The notes below the pieces were generated by a model. It was not told where the DNA came from and did not search any database. It saw only the letters and a list, made by a program, of their open reading frames with translations. Shown here one piece after another: positions 17,823 through 27,400 of a DNA stretch of 64,000 bases (positions are counted from its first letter, which is position 1; each line of letters starts with the position of its first letter). The stretch comes from an uncultured Phascolarctobacterium sp. (GTDB lineage: Bacteria > Bacillota > Negativicutes > Acidaminococcales > Acidaminococcaceae), in the NCBI GenBank assembly GCA_905200645.1, contig CAJKLD010000006.1:16023-80022 (forward strand), read 5' to 3'. The position numbers were made by a program, and so were the translations under genes.

Positions 17823-19850
17823 TTACTCCGTCTGATGCCATTGACCGTAATTATGGATAATATAATTAGTCAAAGCGTCATCCGTTGCATTGGGATTGGG
17901 ATTATCCATTTGGTCTACAAAATGCTGCTTATCCGACCAATAATAAGCCTTGCCGCCAAAGTAGCCCAAAGCGAAGGGTATTTCCGCAGGCTGCAAAAGA
18001 TTGCGGCCGATAAATTTCTCCGGAATATCCACGCCTAAAAGATACAGCAGCGTCGGCGCCAAATCAATCTGCGAAGCATATTCGTTAGTGCGAAGCAAAT
18101 CCAGAGGATGCAGATTTTTGCTGACAAAAATCAGCGGAATGGGCGCAATGCTCTGCTTATCCTCGGCTTTAGTAACCAGCTTAGTATATTCGCCGCCGCT
18201 GTGAGGATTGTGGTCGCTGGTAATGATAAACAGCGTGCGGTCGTCCATAAGGCCTTGCTTTTCTGCCTCGGTAAAGAAGCGCTCCAAGGTTTTATCAACC
18301 CAATACACGCCGCGCACGGTAAAATTAGGATTATCCCGCACACCTTCAGGCATCTCCTCCCAGCGATAACCGGTATAAGGATAGGGTTGGTGCATATCCA
18401 ATGTTTTTGTTACCAAAAGCATTTTCTTATCGCGGTTTTCCCGCAAAAGCTTCAACGTATGCTCATACATTACGTCATTATGATAGCCCCAGCCGCTGGC
18501 GCCGGTATAGCCAAATTTTTCCAACTGCTCCTTGGCAATATATTCCTGCATACCAAACTGGTCGGGGTATTCCCGCAGCTCGTTGGCGTAATACTGGCTG
18601 GACGCATTCATAAAAATGCCTTTCATGCCGGCCTGCTGCACAGAACGGAACAGGGACGGCGTCTTTTTGCCCGGAATATCCTTATCCATAATCAAATGAG
18701 AACGGAAGGTTGCGTTCAGCCCCTGGGTCGTAGGCACGGCAGAGGAATAATATTTATTGAGATGCGGATAACGGATTACCAGCATATTGAGAAACGGCGT
18801 AGCCTGCTCGGGAATGTTTTTATTATAAAAATTAATGTAATCACGGTGCATGGATTCCAAAATCAGCAGCACCACTCTATCGTATTGGGGCGCAATCTTG
18901 GCTACCGCAGGCTTAGGAATGGTAATCCCCAGACCTTGCAGCATCTCTTTGTCCTTGTCGGTCAGCTCCCGCATTTCCACATGCTTGGCTCCCGCCATTT
19001 TATCCGTATCAAAAAGCGCCTTGCCGATAAAGTTGATATTGACGGGTACGGACAGCATATTGCGGTAAATAAGCCGCGTTTTTTCGTTTTCAATCGTCAC
19101 ATAGTTGCCGATAATAGTTTCTACGCACCACATACCGCCCGTCAGCAGCAATCGGTCCGCCAAATTCAGCACGATGGTGAACATGGCCACGCACAGCAGC
19201 GACCACACAAAATTAGGCTTGCGCTTATTAGGCTTAGGCACGCGGAACAGCAGCAGCACCAAAGCGATTCCGCCCACAATAGCCGCAAGCAGCACATTGC
19301 TCATGGTGGCTAAAACGCCCTTAACTGCATAGATATTAAGATTTTGGAACAGCACGCTTTCTACGTGCATGGAGGTCTGCCAAAAATAAAAAGCGTCAAA
19401 AATCAGCGCCAGCGCCGTAAAGAAATATACGGCGAAATACACCGTCTTCATCAGCAGATTAGGCCATTTATAATAGCACATAGCGGCCAACAGCACCAGC
19501 AGAATATTGTTGTTGATGCCTGCCGTAATTGCCAGCACCGTCTGCACGCCTTTATCAAGACTCAGCTGATAAACCATAAAGCACGCCACGCCCACATACA
19601 AAAGGCCGATGACAACCACGGGGAAATAACGGCGCACGCGGTCCGCCAAGCGGTTGCGCCGAAAATACAACGTCCAGGCAATTAAGCCCAAAAAGCAGTC
19701 ACGCAGCAGATGGTTAAATATTTCAAAGCCAAATTCCTCCACCGGCATAGGCTCCAGACTGCCGAAGCTATCGTAGGCCAATTTACATTCGACTGCCCCT
19801 GCCAGAAGAATAAAAAGCGCTATTAGCAGCTTGCTTACAGATTTTCTCAA
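17823..19850 (-). CDS. LTA-synthase/sulfatase-type membrane phosphotransferase
   Basis: 675 residues: five N-terminal membrane segments (to about residue 230) and a large extracytoplasmic alkaline-phosphatase-superfamily domain. Metal-site features: ILESMHRD with the conserved Glu, PTTQGLNATF with the presumed Thr nucleophile, and ITSDHNPHSGG with the Asp-His pair. Relatives transfer phosphoglycerol or phosphoethanolamine to envelope lipids or glycans. Context with a lipid kinase and a GtrA-like flippase supports envelope-glycolipid modification. It starts at TTG 19850, 14 nt after the kinase gene. A hairpin at about 17760-17790 may end the operon. The exact donor and acceptor are unknown. 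Confidence 0.83.
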   Translation of the reverse strand: MRKSVSKLLIALFILLAGAVECKLAYDSFGSLEPMPVEEFGFEIFNHLLRDCFLGLIAWTLYFRRNRLADRVRRYFPVVVIGLLYVGVACFMVYQLSLDKGVQTVLAITAGINNNILLVLLAAMCYYKWPNLLMKTVYFAVYFFTALALIFDAFYFWQTSMHVESVLFQNLNIYAVKGVLATMSNVLLAAIVGGIALVLLLFRVPKPNKRKPNFVWSLLCVAMFTIVLNLADRLLLTGGMWCVETIIGNYVTIENEKTRLIYRNMLSVPVNINFIGKALFDTDKMAGAKHVEMRELTDKDKEMLQGLGITIPKPAVAKIAPQYDRVVLLILESMHRDYINFYNKNIPEQATPFLNMLVIRYPHLNKYYSSAVPTTQGLNATFRSHLIMDKDIPGKKTPSLFRSVQQAGMKGIFMNASSQYYANELREYPDQFGMQEYIAKEQLEKFGYTGASGWGYHNDVMYEHTLKLLRENRDKKMLLVTKTLDMHQPYPYTGYRWEEMPEGVRDNPNFTVRGVYWVDKTLERFFTEAEKQGLMDDRTLFIITSDHNPHSGGEYTKLVTKAEDKQSIAPIPLIFVSKNLHPLDLLRTNEYASQIDLAPTLLYLLGVDIPEKFIGRNLLQPAEIPFALGYFGGKAYYWSDKQHFVDQMDNPNPNATDDALTNYIIHNYGQWHQTE

Positions 19851-19864
19851 CTTACATCAAACCC

Positions 19865-20806
19865 TTACGCCAAAAATTTAACGGGAACCTCTTCCATAAT
19901 TATATCCAACGGCGCAGAAGTAACAGCATCGCCGTCCAATTCTGCTGCAAAATCTTCTACGTTGCAGCGAATTTCCAGCTTTTTTACCCTGCGGATAATG
20001 ATATCCTTATCAAAGCCTAAAGCCTCCAGGGCAATGCAGGCGGCATAGCGGATAAAGTCGCCGCGCCTCGAGCCGGTGAATAACGCCGCATATAACCACG
20101 GAGAGGATAAGGAAGCGCCGCGGAACAAATTATAGCGGCCTGCATAATACCGGCTTTTGCCTACAATGACGGAAGAAGCCTCGTGCCACTCGGTTTCGTC
20201 GTCAAAGCGCACCTGAAAACGGTAGCGCCAGTTGCTGAAAAGCAGCTCCTTGCGCATCAGCTCCGTACCCTGCCAAACATAGGCTAATTTATTGAGCAGC
20301 TTTTTCTCTTTTTCCGTAACGCTGTCCACTACCAAAGAGTCAAAGCCAATGCCTGCCACCGTCAGGAACACGTGTCCGTTGGCACGTCCCAAATATACAG
20401 GCACCTCCACGCCCTTAGACACGCGCTTCACCCATTTATTGGGATCACCGCTCATTAACAGCTCTTTAGCTACCAAATTGACTGTTCCCGCAGGAAAAAC
20501 GCTGATATAAGGCAGATACCGGCGGTTGGCCAGCTGCTCGATTAACGCGCGGATAGTGCCGTCGCCGCCGGCAATAATCACCCAATCCACTTTATTATCG
20601 GCAGCCTCTTGGGCAATTTGGGGAATTTCATCAAAATATTGGATTTCCCGCAGCTCAATAGTTTTAGAGCCAAGCACCTGCTTGAGCTGCCTAAAAACAT
20701 CGTTAATTCTCGCCATCATACTAGCAAAAAACTGCTTGCCGCTATTGCGGTTATACACCAGCACTACTTTTTTAAATTTTTCGATTTCAGCATAGGTAAT
20801 AGCCAT
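19865..20806 (-). CDS. Diacylglycerol kinase-family lipid kinase (YegS/DgkB-like)
   Basis: 313 residues. The NRNSGK motif near residue 19 and the nucleotide-binding VIIAGGDGTIRALIEQL near residue 78 identify the DAGK catalytic family. The C-terminal half has the second lobe, ending in FAAELDGDA. It phosphorylates a lipid substrate, possibly recycling diacylglycerol released by the LtaS-like enzyme next door, which is the usual logic in Gram-positive envelopes; that link is inference. It starts 2 nt after the gtrA-like stop, with a TAGGAG site. Confidence 0.87.
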   Translation of the reverse strand: MAITYAEIEKFKKVVLVYNRNSGKQFFASMMARINDVFRQLKQVLGSKTIELREIQYFDEIPQIAQEAADNKVDWVIIAGGDGTIRALIEQLANRRYLPYISVFPAGTVNLVAKELLMSGDPNKWVKRVSKGVEVPVYLGRANGHVFLTVAGIGFDSLVVDSVTEKEKKLLNKLAYVWQGTELMRKELLFSNWRYRFQVRFDDETEWHEASSVIVGKSRYYAGRYNLFRGASLSSPWLYAALFTGSRRGDFIRYAACIALEALGFDKDIIIRRVKKLEIRCNVEDFAAELDGDAVTSAPLDIIMEEVPVKFLA

Positions 20807-20808
20807 TT

Positions 20809-21252
20809 TCAGCTCCTAAAAATCCATTTTTTACGCGAAAGATAATTCCATACTACTACAATACAACTGGTCAGCACCTTGCTCAGCATCGGCTCCCAGC
20901 CTAAAAGGCTTACGAAAGCGTACATCAAGAGCAAATTAAAGCCCAAGCCCATAATACTTACGAGAAATACCAAGCTTAGCTCCTTGCCCTTATCGTAGCG
21001 GCTGCCGCTGTCAAAAACAAGTATGTTGCCCAAAAAATAATGGTAGAGTGTGGATAGACAAAAAGCCATAGCCGTGGCAGTCATTGTCAAGGCAGTAAGA
21101 CCCAGCCCCAAACCTCCCAAAAGATAATGAATGAGGATATAGAATAGTGCCCATTCTAACAGCGCAGCAGTACCACCCACAAACAGATACAGCAGTACCT
21201 TAATCAGCTCGCTATCCGTATAATCAATGCCAAACAAAACTTTTTTGCGCAT
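20809..21252 (-). CDS. GtrA-like membrane protein
   Basis: 147 residues with four membrane helices, and the GtrA pattern: YLFVGGTAALLEWALFYIL at the start and a C-terminal NYLSRKKWIFR. GtrA-like proteins are thought to move polyprenyl-linked sugars across the inner membrane. It is the first gene of the gtrA / lipid kinase / LtaS-like operon and points to glycosylation or lipid modification of the envelope. Confidence 0.88.
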   Translation of the reverse strand: MRKKVLFGIDYTDSELIKVLLYLFVGGTAALLEWALFYILIHYLLGGLGLGLTALTMTATAMAFCLSTLYHYFLGNILVFDSGSRYDKGKELSLVFLVSIMGLGFNLLLMYAFVSLLGWEPMLSKVLTSCIVVVWNYLSRKKWIFRS

Positions 21253-21680
21253 AAAGACTCCACTAAAATATGATATTGTATTATATCACAATTTAAACGC
21301 AGATTACAGTAGGCAGTTATCATACTTTTTCTTGGGGCAAGACGCGTGCCCTTTAGGGTAAAAAGTATGCAAAAAGAGCCTTTAATTGCAGGCAGTAAGT
21401 CCCACTGGCTTCATAGTGATAACGTCAATTCGCAAATCAAACAACCATAGCAACAATGACTGCGTTAGCACACTAAACGAACGATAGCTAAGCTTCTTGC
21501 TTACTTTTACTACTAAAATCTACGTGCAACGGTGAGTATTTTTGGTGCAGGCAGGTAAAAAATGCACACCGAATGTACAATTCACTTTGCGGTAGACCGT
21601 CAAAGCTATAAATCGACGAGCGGTTATTATTTGGAACCACGAACTTTAAAAAATGGAGTATGGTAAAGCCTTTTTTGCCA

Positions 21681-21790
21681 GGCTTTTTGCGGCGAGGCAA
21701 AAAGCCGCTGTTTGCCGCGATTTTCAAAATCGCGAACCTTTCTTGCTTCTTCTTTCAGTTATGAAAGAAGAAGGTACAGACGCCGGCGTG
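21681..21790. repeat. Cluster of consecutive perfect hairpins in a gene-free stretch
   Basis: The gap 21253-21870 has no convincing gene. Inside it are adjacent inverted repeats: GGCTTTTTGC/GCAAAAAGCC (21681-21690, 21697-21706), CGCGATTTT/AAAATCGCG (21716-21724, 21726-21734), a perfect 12-bp stem CTTCTTCTTTCA/TGAAAGAAGAAG with loop GTTA (21746-21757, 21762-21773), and the palindrome ACGCCGGCGT near 21779. This looks like a structured repeat element or a decayed mobile remnant. I cannot say whether it recurs in the genome. Confidence 0.55.
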
Positions 21791-21808
21791 CCGCACGCAC
21801 CCCTATCC

Positions 21809-21845
21809 AAAAAAACAGGCAGAACCGCAAACGCAGCTCTGCCTT
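21809..21845 (-). terminator. Terminator of the nhaC operon
   Basis: On the minus strand AGGCAGA (21844-21838) pairs with TCTGCCT (21823-21817), followed by GTTTTTTT. Confidence 0.85.
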
Positions 21846-21870
21846 CTATTTAATTTAGCCGAAATTAAAT

Positions 21871-23289
21871 TTACATCACCATACCAAACGCCAAATACAA
21901 AATCACGGAAGCAGCCGCAAAGCACAGGGCATAAGGCATCTGCGTTTTTACGTGATCCATAATATTGCAGCCCGTGGTGGCGCAGGACATAATAGTGGTA
22001 TCAGAAATAGGTGAAGAATGGTCGCCAAAAATAGCGCCGCCAAACATGGCACCCGCCGTTAAAGGCACGCTTACGCCCATCTGCAAAGCCATAGGAACAG
22101 CAATCAAGCCCATAATCGCCATAGTACCCATGGAAGTACCCGTAGCAAAGGAAAGAATCATAGCCATAATAAATACCAAAGCAGGCAATAGCCCCGGACT
22201 TAAAAAGCTCATAAAAATATAGGAAAGATAATTGCCCGTATCCAGCTGTTTTACCAACGGACCCATAGCAAAGGCCAGCGTAAGTACCAAAACAATAGAA
22301 AGCATGGAAGCCATACCCTTAATAAATTCGCCGGTCAATTTTTCCAAGGTAAATACCTTCTGCACCAAACACATCAGGCAGATAGAGCCTGCGGAAAGCA
22401 TGCAGCCCCACAGCAGCGCCTGCATACCCGCTCCCTTAGTAGGATCGCCCTTACCGGTTACCAGCAGCACGCCCAAAATACCTATAATCATAACCGCCAT
22501 AGGCGTTACCATATTCCAGGCGTTAGGATGAGCGTTGGCTGCAACCTCCGTAGCCTCTCTGCCGCTGTCACTGCCTACGCTGGCAGGATCATCCAATTCG
22601 CCGGTTGCATCAACGCGTTCCTCCGCCTTTTTCATCATGCCGAAATCAATAGGCAGAAAGCAGGAAAGCAAAGCAAAAGCAACGGCGATAATGCAATAAA
22701 AATTAAAAGGAATAGATTGGAAAAGTACCGAAATCGCCTGATCCTTAGGTACGCCGCCGGAAGTCAAATAACCGCTCATAGACCCCAGCCAGCCGCTTAA
22801 AGGCAGCAGTACGCAGATTGGCGTAGAGGTAGAATGTACCAAAAAAGAAGCCTTTTCGTGCGATACCTTCATGCTGTCGTTTAAAGGACGCGCCACGGAA
22901 CCCGTAACCATGCAGCTCAAGGAGCCGGAGGTAAACACGATGCAGCCCAGCAGCCAGGTGAAAAACTGGGAAGCTTTTTTGGATTTAATGATACCTCGCT
23001 TATGCACCATAATGTCGATAAAGCCAGCGATACCGCCGGAACGCTCAATTAAATACAGCACCGCGCCGATTAAGAAAATTGACATCAGCACGATGGTGTT
23101 GGAATTAGAAGCAAACACTTTCACAATACTGTAAAAGGTATTGTTGAGACCGACAAAGAACGCTCCTCCCGCCAAAATCATATTCGCCAAAAATACGCCT
23201 ACCAGCAAAGCCACAAACACGTTTTTAAAAATTAACGCCAAAGCAATTGTCATCAACGGCGGAACTACCGATAAAAAGCCCAATTCCAT
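21871..23289 (-). CDS. NhaC-family Na+/H+ antiporter
   Basis: 472 residues with about 11-12 membrane segments. The pattern GGAIFGDHSSPISDTTIMS close to the C-terminus is the hallmark of NhaC antiporters, and FATGTSMGTMAIMG of the preceding helix fits. A hydrophilic acidic loop at about residues 228-260 divides the protein. Relatives exchange Na+ for H+, or malate/lactate with Na+. The gene follows the amidohydrolase gene by 15 nt, so the carrier may import that enzyme's substrate. The ribosome site is AAGGGGAGA. Confidence 0.83.
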   Translation of the reverse strand: MELGFLSVVPPLMTIALALIFKNVFVALLVGVFLANMILAGGAFFVGLNNTFYSIVKVFASNSNTIVLMSIFLIGAVLYLIERSGGIAGFIDIMVHKRGIIKSKKASQFFTWLLGCIVFTSGSLSCMVTGSVARPLNDSMKVSHEKASFLVHSTSTPICVLLPLSGWLGSMSGYLTSGGVPKDQAISVLFQSIPFNFYCIIAVAFALLSCFLPIDFGMMKKAEERVDATGELDDPASVGSDSGREATEVAANAHPNAWNMVTPMAVMIIGILGVLLVTGKGDPTKGAGMQALLWGCMLSAGSICLMCLVQKVFTLEKLTGEFIKGMASMLSIVLVLTLAFAMGPLVKQLDTGNYLSYIFMSFLSPGLLPALVFIMAMILSFATGTSMGTMAIMGLIAVPMALQMGVSVPLTAGAMFGGAIFGDHSSPISDTTIMSCATTGCNIMDHVKTQMPYALCFAAASVILYLAFGMVM

Positions 23290-23304
23290 AATACAATCTC
23301 CCCT

Positions 23305-24666
23305 TTACTTACGCAGCGCGCGTCCCAGCGCCCCATTAACAACCTTGCAGTCCCGCGCCGCAATTTCTCCGGCAAGCAGCACATAGTCGATACCTTCGCC
23401 TGGCAGCGTAGGATTTGCAAAAGTCGCTTTATCCCCAATTTTAGCAGGATCAAAAATTACAATATCGGCATCCGCACCTACGCGCAGATTGCCTTTATTT
23501 GTCAGCCCCAGCTTTTCCGCCGGCATGGCCGTGCACATGCGCACCGCTTCCTCCAGTGAAAGCTTGCCCCTGCGCACAAATTGGCTGAACAAACGCGGAA
23601 AAGAACCCGCCGCCCGCGGATGTCCCTGTCCCTTATTCATAATACCGTCGCTGCCAAGCATCACGTTTAGGGAGCGTAACGCCAAATCTACGTCCTCTTC
23701 CTTCATTACATGGCACACGGTTAAATGCTCCGGATGGTCGCGGCGTTCCTCGGCAAAAATCTCTGCCGTGCACCGCTGCCCCTTGTATCTGCCCTCGCAC
23801 ATTTCAATCACATCATAATCGCAGTGATAGCGCTCCAGCCAACCGTCGTCATAGGTAGCTGCGCCGATAGCCGTGGAAAAAGCGTAATAGGGATAACAGT
23901 CGCAGGATACGTCCAGTCCGTTCAGCTTGTATTCGGCAAGCATGGTCAAAAACTTTTCCATCTGCCCAAAGCCCGCCATAGAGCCGATATGAGAATACTG
24001 CGCCGAAAGCTTCAGCTGCTTTGCCACCTCTAAAAACTCTTTAGTGGCGGCAAAAATTCCTTCGGCGTCATCGCGCACATGCGCCGCTATCAGCTTGTTA
24101 CGCGCCGCGCAGGGCGCTGCCGTCGCCAACATTTCCTTTTCCGTGAGGCCGGGAACATAACGCAGTCCATAGGATACGCCAAAGCAGCCTGCGTCCAGCG
24201 CTTCCTCTATTTTATGCACCATAAGCGCCAGCTCCGCGTCGCTTACAGGACCGTAATTATCCTTATTGCCGCAGGCCTCGCGTATGTAGCCGTGCCCTGC
24301 CAGCAGCGCCACGTTGACAGGAGCGCCGTGAGCGTCAACCAATGCTAAATATTTTGCAGGGTCGTAACGATTGATGCCGCACTGCCCGCCCAGCACAGTA
24401 GTAACGCCCATACGCAGAGAGCAGCGAAAAATTGAAGTCGCGTCGTCATCCTCAATTAAACCGTCCTCCCCGACAAAATCCTCGTGCATGTGAATGTCAA
24501 TAAATCCGGGGCAGACCACCTTGCCCGCAGCGTCAAGCACCACATCAGCCTGCGGTTCGGCCGCCGTTACCAGCTTCACCCTGCCGTCCTCCAGCAGCAG
24601 ATTAAGCTTGGCCTGCACTAAATTAGCGGGATCAATCAGCAAACCATTTTTAATTAACGTACTCAT
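23305..24666 (-). CDS. Amidohydrolase, N-acyl-D-amino-acid deacylase type
   Basis: 453 residues of the metal-dependent amidohydrolase superfamily: N-terminal beta-sandwich, then CPGFIDIHMHED with the HxH metal ligands near residue 58, further His in the middle (AAHVRDD, SHIGSM), and the Asp of LGSDGIMNKG. The C-terminal NLRVGADADIVIFDP closes the beta domain. The closest pattern is N-acyl-D-amino-acid deacylase or D-aminoacylase rather than dihydroorotase. It starts with a GGGGG-rich site and is cotranscribed with the NhaC-type carrier. The substrate is unknown. Confidence 0.82.
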   Translation of the reverse strand: MSTLIKNGLLIDPANLVQAKLNLLLEDGRVKLVTAAEPQADVVLDAAGKVVCPGFIDIHMHEDFVGEDGLIEDDDATSIFRCSLRMGVTTVLGGQCGINRYDPAKYLALVDAHGAPVNVALLAGHGYIREACGNKDNYGPVSDAELALMVHKIEEALDAGCFGVSYGLRYVPGLTEKEMLATAAPCAARNKLIAAHVRDDAEGIFAATKEFLEVAKQLKLSAQYSHIGSMAGFGQMEKFLTMLAEYKLNGLDVSCDCYPYYAFSTAIGAATYDDGWLERYHCDYDVIEMCEGRYKGQRCTAEIFAEERRDHPEHLTVCHVMKEEDVDLALRSLNVMLGSDGIMNKGQGHPRAAGSFPRLFSQFVRRGKLSLEEAVRMCTAMPAEKLGLTNKGNLRVGADADIVIFDPAKIGDKATFANPTLPGEGIDYVLLAGEIAARDCKVVNGALGRALRK

Positions 24667-24915
24667 TGATTTTACCCCCTTTCCTCTAAAGTATGTTACA
24701 CGTTTTGCTTAGATGTTAAACTATCGTTATAACTAATTTTACTCCATATTTGAGCAAAAATCCAGTGGCTTACCCAGGTAAAAACGGCAAATTTAACACT
24801 TTTTGTGCATGTATTATGTATTATCTTCCGTCAATTACAAACAGTACGTTCAAGCGTCATGCAGCAGACCGTGCCAATCTTAGTGAAAGCAGTATTTTTC
24901 TGCGCGACAAATTAC

Positions 24916-24943
24916 TTACGGTGCCCAAAAAATGTGCTATAAT
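24916..24943 (+). promoter_or_regulatory. Probable promoter of the AEC carrier
   Basis: Consensus TATAAT (24938-24943) with a weak TTACGG 16 nt upstream. The gap 24667-25013 holds this and the divergent promoter region of the amidohydrolase operon; no gene is seen. Confidence 0.5.
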
Positions 24944-25013
24944 ATTGCCGTTATCCATCAAATTACCGCTGACGGCTGTTACGCCGCAGGCAAAAATATT
25001 TTAAGGAGTGCCT

Positions 25014-25937
25014 ATGCTTTCTCTAATTTTAGCCAAAAAAATCTTTTCGCTGTTTATCATCATGCTCATGAGTATGAGCCTGGTGCGCTTAAAAATTCTC
25101 AAAACCGCCGACAGCAAGGTGATGTCCATTCTGCTGCTGTATTTGTTCTTTCCCTGCGTTATTATCGATGCCTTTCAGGTGGATTTTACGTTGGAAATCC
25201 AACACGGACTGCTGCTGAGCACCGCAGCCGCCGTAGTAGTGCAGGCGCTGCTGCTGTGCGCCGGTCTTTTTTGGCAAAGGCTGCTGCACCTCAACGCCGT
25301 GGAGGTATGCTCCATTATCTATTCCAACGCCGGTAACCTCATTATTCCGCTGGTTATAGCCGTGCTGGGTCCCCAATGGGTTATTTATTCCAGCACCTTT
25401 CTGGCTGTGCAGCTGGTACTGTTTTGGACGCACATGAAATCGGTCATGGCGCGAGAAACCCACATGGATTGGCGCGCCGTGTTCACCAACGCCAACATGA
25501 TTGCCATTTTTATTGGTCTCGTGCTGCTCTTTACCGGCTGGCGGCTGCCCGCTCCCGTCAACGATGCCATGCACTCCCTGGGACTGGTTATCGGTCCCTC
25601 CGCCATGATTATCGCCGGTATGCTGTTGGGCAATATGAGCTGGGAGAAAATCCGCTCCTATAAGCGCGTGCCCCTGGTGGCGTTTTTGCGGCTGATTATA
25701 ATGCCGCTCATCATCTTGCTCTTTGTCAAATACAGCGGCTTGGCGACCTTTTCTCCCGACGGCAAAACTATTTTGCTGATTACGCTGTTGGCCACGGCAA
25801 CCCCCTCCGCCACCACCTGCGTGAGTATGGCTTCCCTGTTCGACAACCAGCCGGAATACGCCAGCGTCATCAACGTGGTCACCGCCACCTTATGCACAGT
25901 TACCATGCCCTTGATTGTGTGGCTGTACCAGCTGTAA
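25014..25937 (+). CDS. AEC-family (auxin efflux carrier-like) transporter
   Basis: 307 residues from ATG 25014, with AAGGAG 8 nt upstream (the GTG at 25008 is part of that site). Ten hydrophobic helices, with the family's broken helix features NAGNLIIPLVIAVLG near residue 105 and TATPSATTCVSMASLF in the second half. Bacterial AEC proteins carry malate, other organic acids or amino acids. Given neighbours with dicarboxylate carriers an organic acid is likely, as inference. It is monocistronic. Confidence 0.86.
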   Translation: MLSLILAKKIFSLFIIMLMSMSLVRLKILKTADSKVMSILLLYLFFPCVIIDAFQVDFTLEIQHGLLLSTAAAVVVQALLLCAGLFWQRLLHLNAVEVCSIIYSNAGNLIIPLVIAVLGPQWVIYSSTFLAVQLVLFWTHMKSVMARETHMDWRAVFTNANMIAIFIGLVLLFTGWRLPAPVNDAMHSLGLVIGPSAMIIAGMLLGNMSWEKIRSYKRVPLVAFLRLIIMPLIILLFVKYSGLATFSPDGKTILLITLLATATPSATTCVSMASLFDNQPEYASVINVVTATLCTVTMPLIVWLYQL

Positions 25938-25985
25938 AATATTTTATTGATAAACAAAAGCGTCCGCCATTTATAAGCTGTACTC

Positions 25986-26035
25986 AAAAAAGCTTCGGCA
26001 ATACGTCCGCAAAACGTACTGCCGAAGCTTTCTTT
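25986..26035. terminator. AAGCTTCGGC-type bidirectional terminator, copy 1
   Basis: AAAGCTTCGGCA (25989-26000) pairs with TGCCGAAGCTTT (26020-26031), with an inner TACGT/ACGTA extension, between convergent genes. It is the most divergent of five related terminators in the window. Confidence 0.85.
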
Positions 26036-26058
26036 TTAACTTTTTACCACAACTAAAT

Positions 26059-26814
26059 TTACTTTATAAGTATTGCCTGATTAGTAGCTTCATCCAGTTT
26101 GTAAATCTCTCCCGTGTCCAAAACATAAAATTTTTCCGTCGTTCCCGAACATGCCAGCTCAACGCCATAGTAATCGCTGCCACCGCCACCGGGCATCACA
26201 TTATACTGCGTCATTCCTTTGGCGTCGGCGTAAGCATAAATTAAATCACAGGCGTCATTCATCGAAGTAACCTTATGAGGAAAAAGCTCCGGATGGGCCA
26301 ATTTATAGCCGGCGATAAAATCGCGCAGTCCTGCGTGCCTAAAGTTTGTTCCCTCAGCGCTGTGACTAAATTGGTAATAACCGCCTGCTTCCGGATTAGT
26401 GGACTTGGCAGCGCTTAAACGAAGATTCTGCCCCTCATGGCTCACCTGATAAACATACTCCTCGCCGTAATAATCCGGATTCCCGACTAAATTATCCACA
26501 TTTTGGGTATAGGCAAAAGCGCCGTCCTTATATCCCCGTTGAATGGTATAGGCATACAAATGCAGCCGGTTGTTCTCCAAAACGCCGTAGGCTATAATTT
26601 GGTCGGCACTGGCCATAAAATCGGCAACTCCCAATTCATAAGCGCAGGCCTCTAAAACGGCAAATTGTTTGCCCGATTCATCAATCACCGACAGGGTAGC
26701 ATCGGGAAAATCTTTGCTGTTCAAGCGTTGATAATATTGACCTGCTTCAGCCGTCAACGAGGCCGTAAGCAGACATGCTGCCAACAATAAGCTTTTACAT
26801 TTTAATTTCCACAT
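26059..26814 (-). CDS. Exported protein of unknown function
   Basis: 251 residues. An N-terminal signal peptide (positively charged start, LLLAACLLTASL core, TAEAG cleavage region) predicts export. The mature part is rich in Tyr, Gly and Asn, probably mostly beta-strand; no known domain is recognised. It is the last gene of a run beginning at the NlpA-like gene (29904), with a gap of 87 nt before it, so it may belong to the A-box promoter's transcript. The start has an AAGGAG site. Confidence 0.7.
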   Translation of the reverse strand: MWKLKCKSLLLAACLLTASLTAEAGQYYQRLNSKDFPDATLSVIDESGKQFAVLEACAYELGVADFMASADQIIAYGVLENNRLHLYAYTIQRGYKDGAFAYTQNVDNLVGNPDYYGEEYVYQVSHEGQNLRLSAAKSTNPEAGGYYQFSHSAEGTNFRHAGLRDFIAGYKLAHPELFPHKVTSMNDACDLIYAYADAKGMTQYNVMPGGGGSDYYGVELACSGTTEKFYVLDTGEIYKLDEATNQAILIK

Positions 26815-26901
26815 AAAATTTCTCCTTAAAGCAGCCTATGCTCCTTTGCAGACTGTATCCTAGAGCGCAGCTTACCTTCAAGCAAAGCCAGGCGTAATTC
26901 T

Positions 26902-27357
26902 TTAATACAGCTCGCCTTCTGCATAAATTTTCTTTACCTGTCCGTTAGGAAGCATACTATAAGCCTGCGATAAATCATGGGCTACTAAATAAGTAACCAA
27001 CGGGGCAGCGCTTGTTTTGTTTTTGCGGAACACCTCATATTTATAGCAGGCTACAGACGCAGTAATTTGTGCGGACAGCTCTTGCGGTTCTAAAACCATG
27101 CCTGCGAAAAACAGATTATATTTGCTGTCAGTGGTATTTATGGGCATTCGCTCGGCAGGAAGATTGTCCAATAAAACTCTGGCCATATCCTCATCAGTAA
27201 TAATTTGCTCGTTGGCATAGCGTTTATAATATGCTGCTTCCGCATCGGCGCTGATCATCGCTAATGTTGCCAGCACGCAGCCTGCAGCTAACAGGCTCCG
27301 CCATTTTCGCCCGGCAGTTTTGCCTATTTTTTGCTTTACTTTAGTCAATAACCGCAT
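26902..27357 (-). CDS. Small exported protein of unknown function
   Basis: 151 residues with a long basic N-terminus and a signal peptide (LLAAGCVLATLAMI, cleavage near ADAEAA). The mature domain shows LLDNLPAE, KYNLFFAG and LVAHDLSQAY. The same order of motifs (IIESLPSN, PYKLLYAD, LVAADLSAVY) appears in the middle of the exported protein at 34799-36217, so both likely share a small domain. Function unknown. Its ATG (GAGGTAGAG site) is 43 nt after the 5'-nucleotidase gene, consistent with one operon. Confidence 0.68.
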   Translation of the reverse strand: MRLLTKVKQKIGKTAGRKWRSLLAAGCVLATLAMISADAEAAYYKRYANEQIITDEDMARVLLDNLPAERMPINTTDSKYNLFFAGMVLEPQELSAQITASVACYKYEVFRKNKTSAAPLVTYLVAHDLSQAYSMLPNGQVKKIYAEGELY

Positions 27358-27400
27358 AATCTCTACCTCGCTTTATTCTTGAGCGGTCAGAGCAGTAAGC

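Noticed and set aside
21488..21853. Two short frames (minus 21488-21727, plus 21653-21853) as genes
   Set aside because: They run through the hairpin cluster, lack ribosome sites and show no domain.
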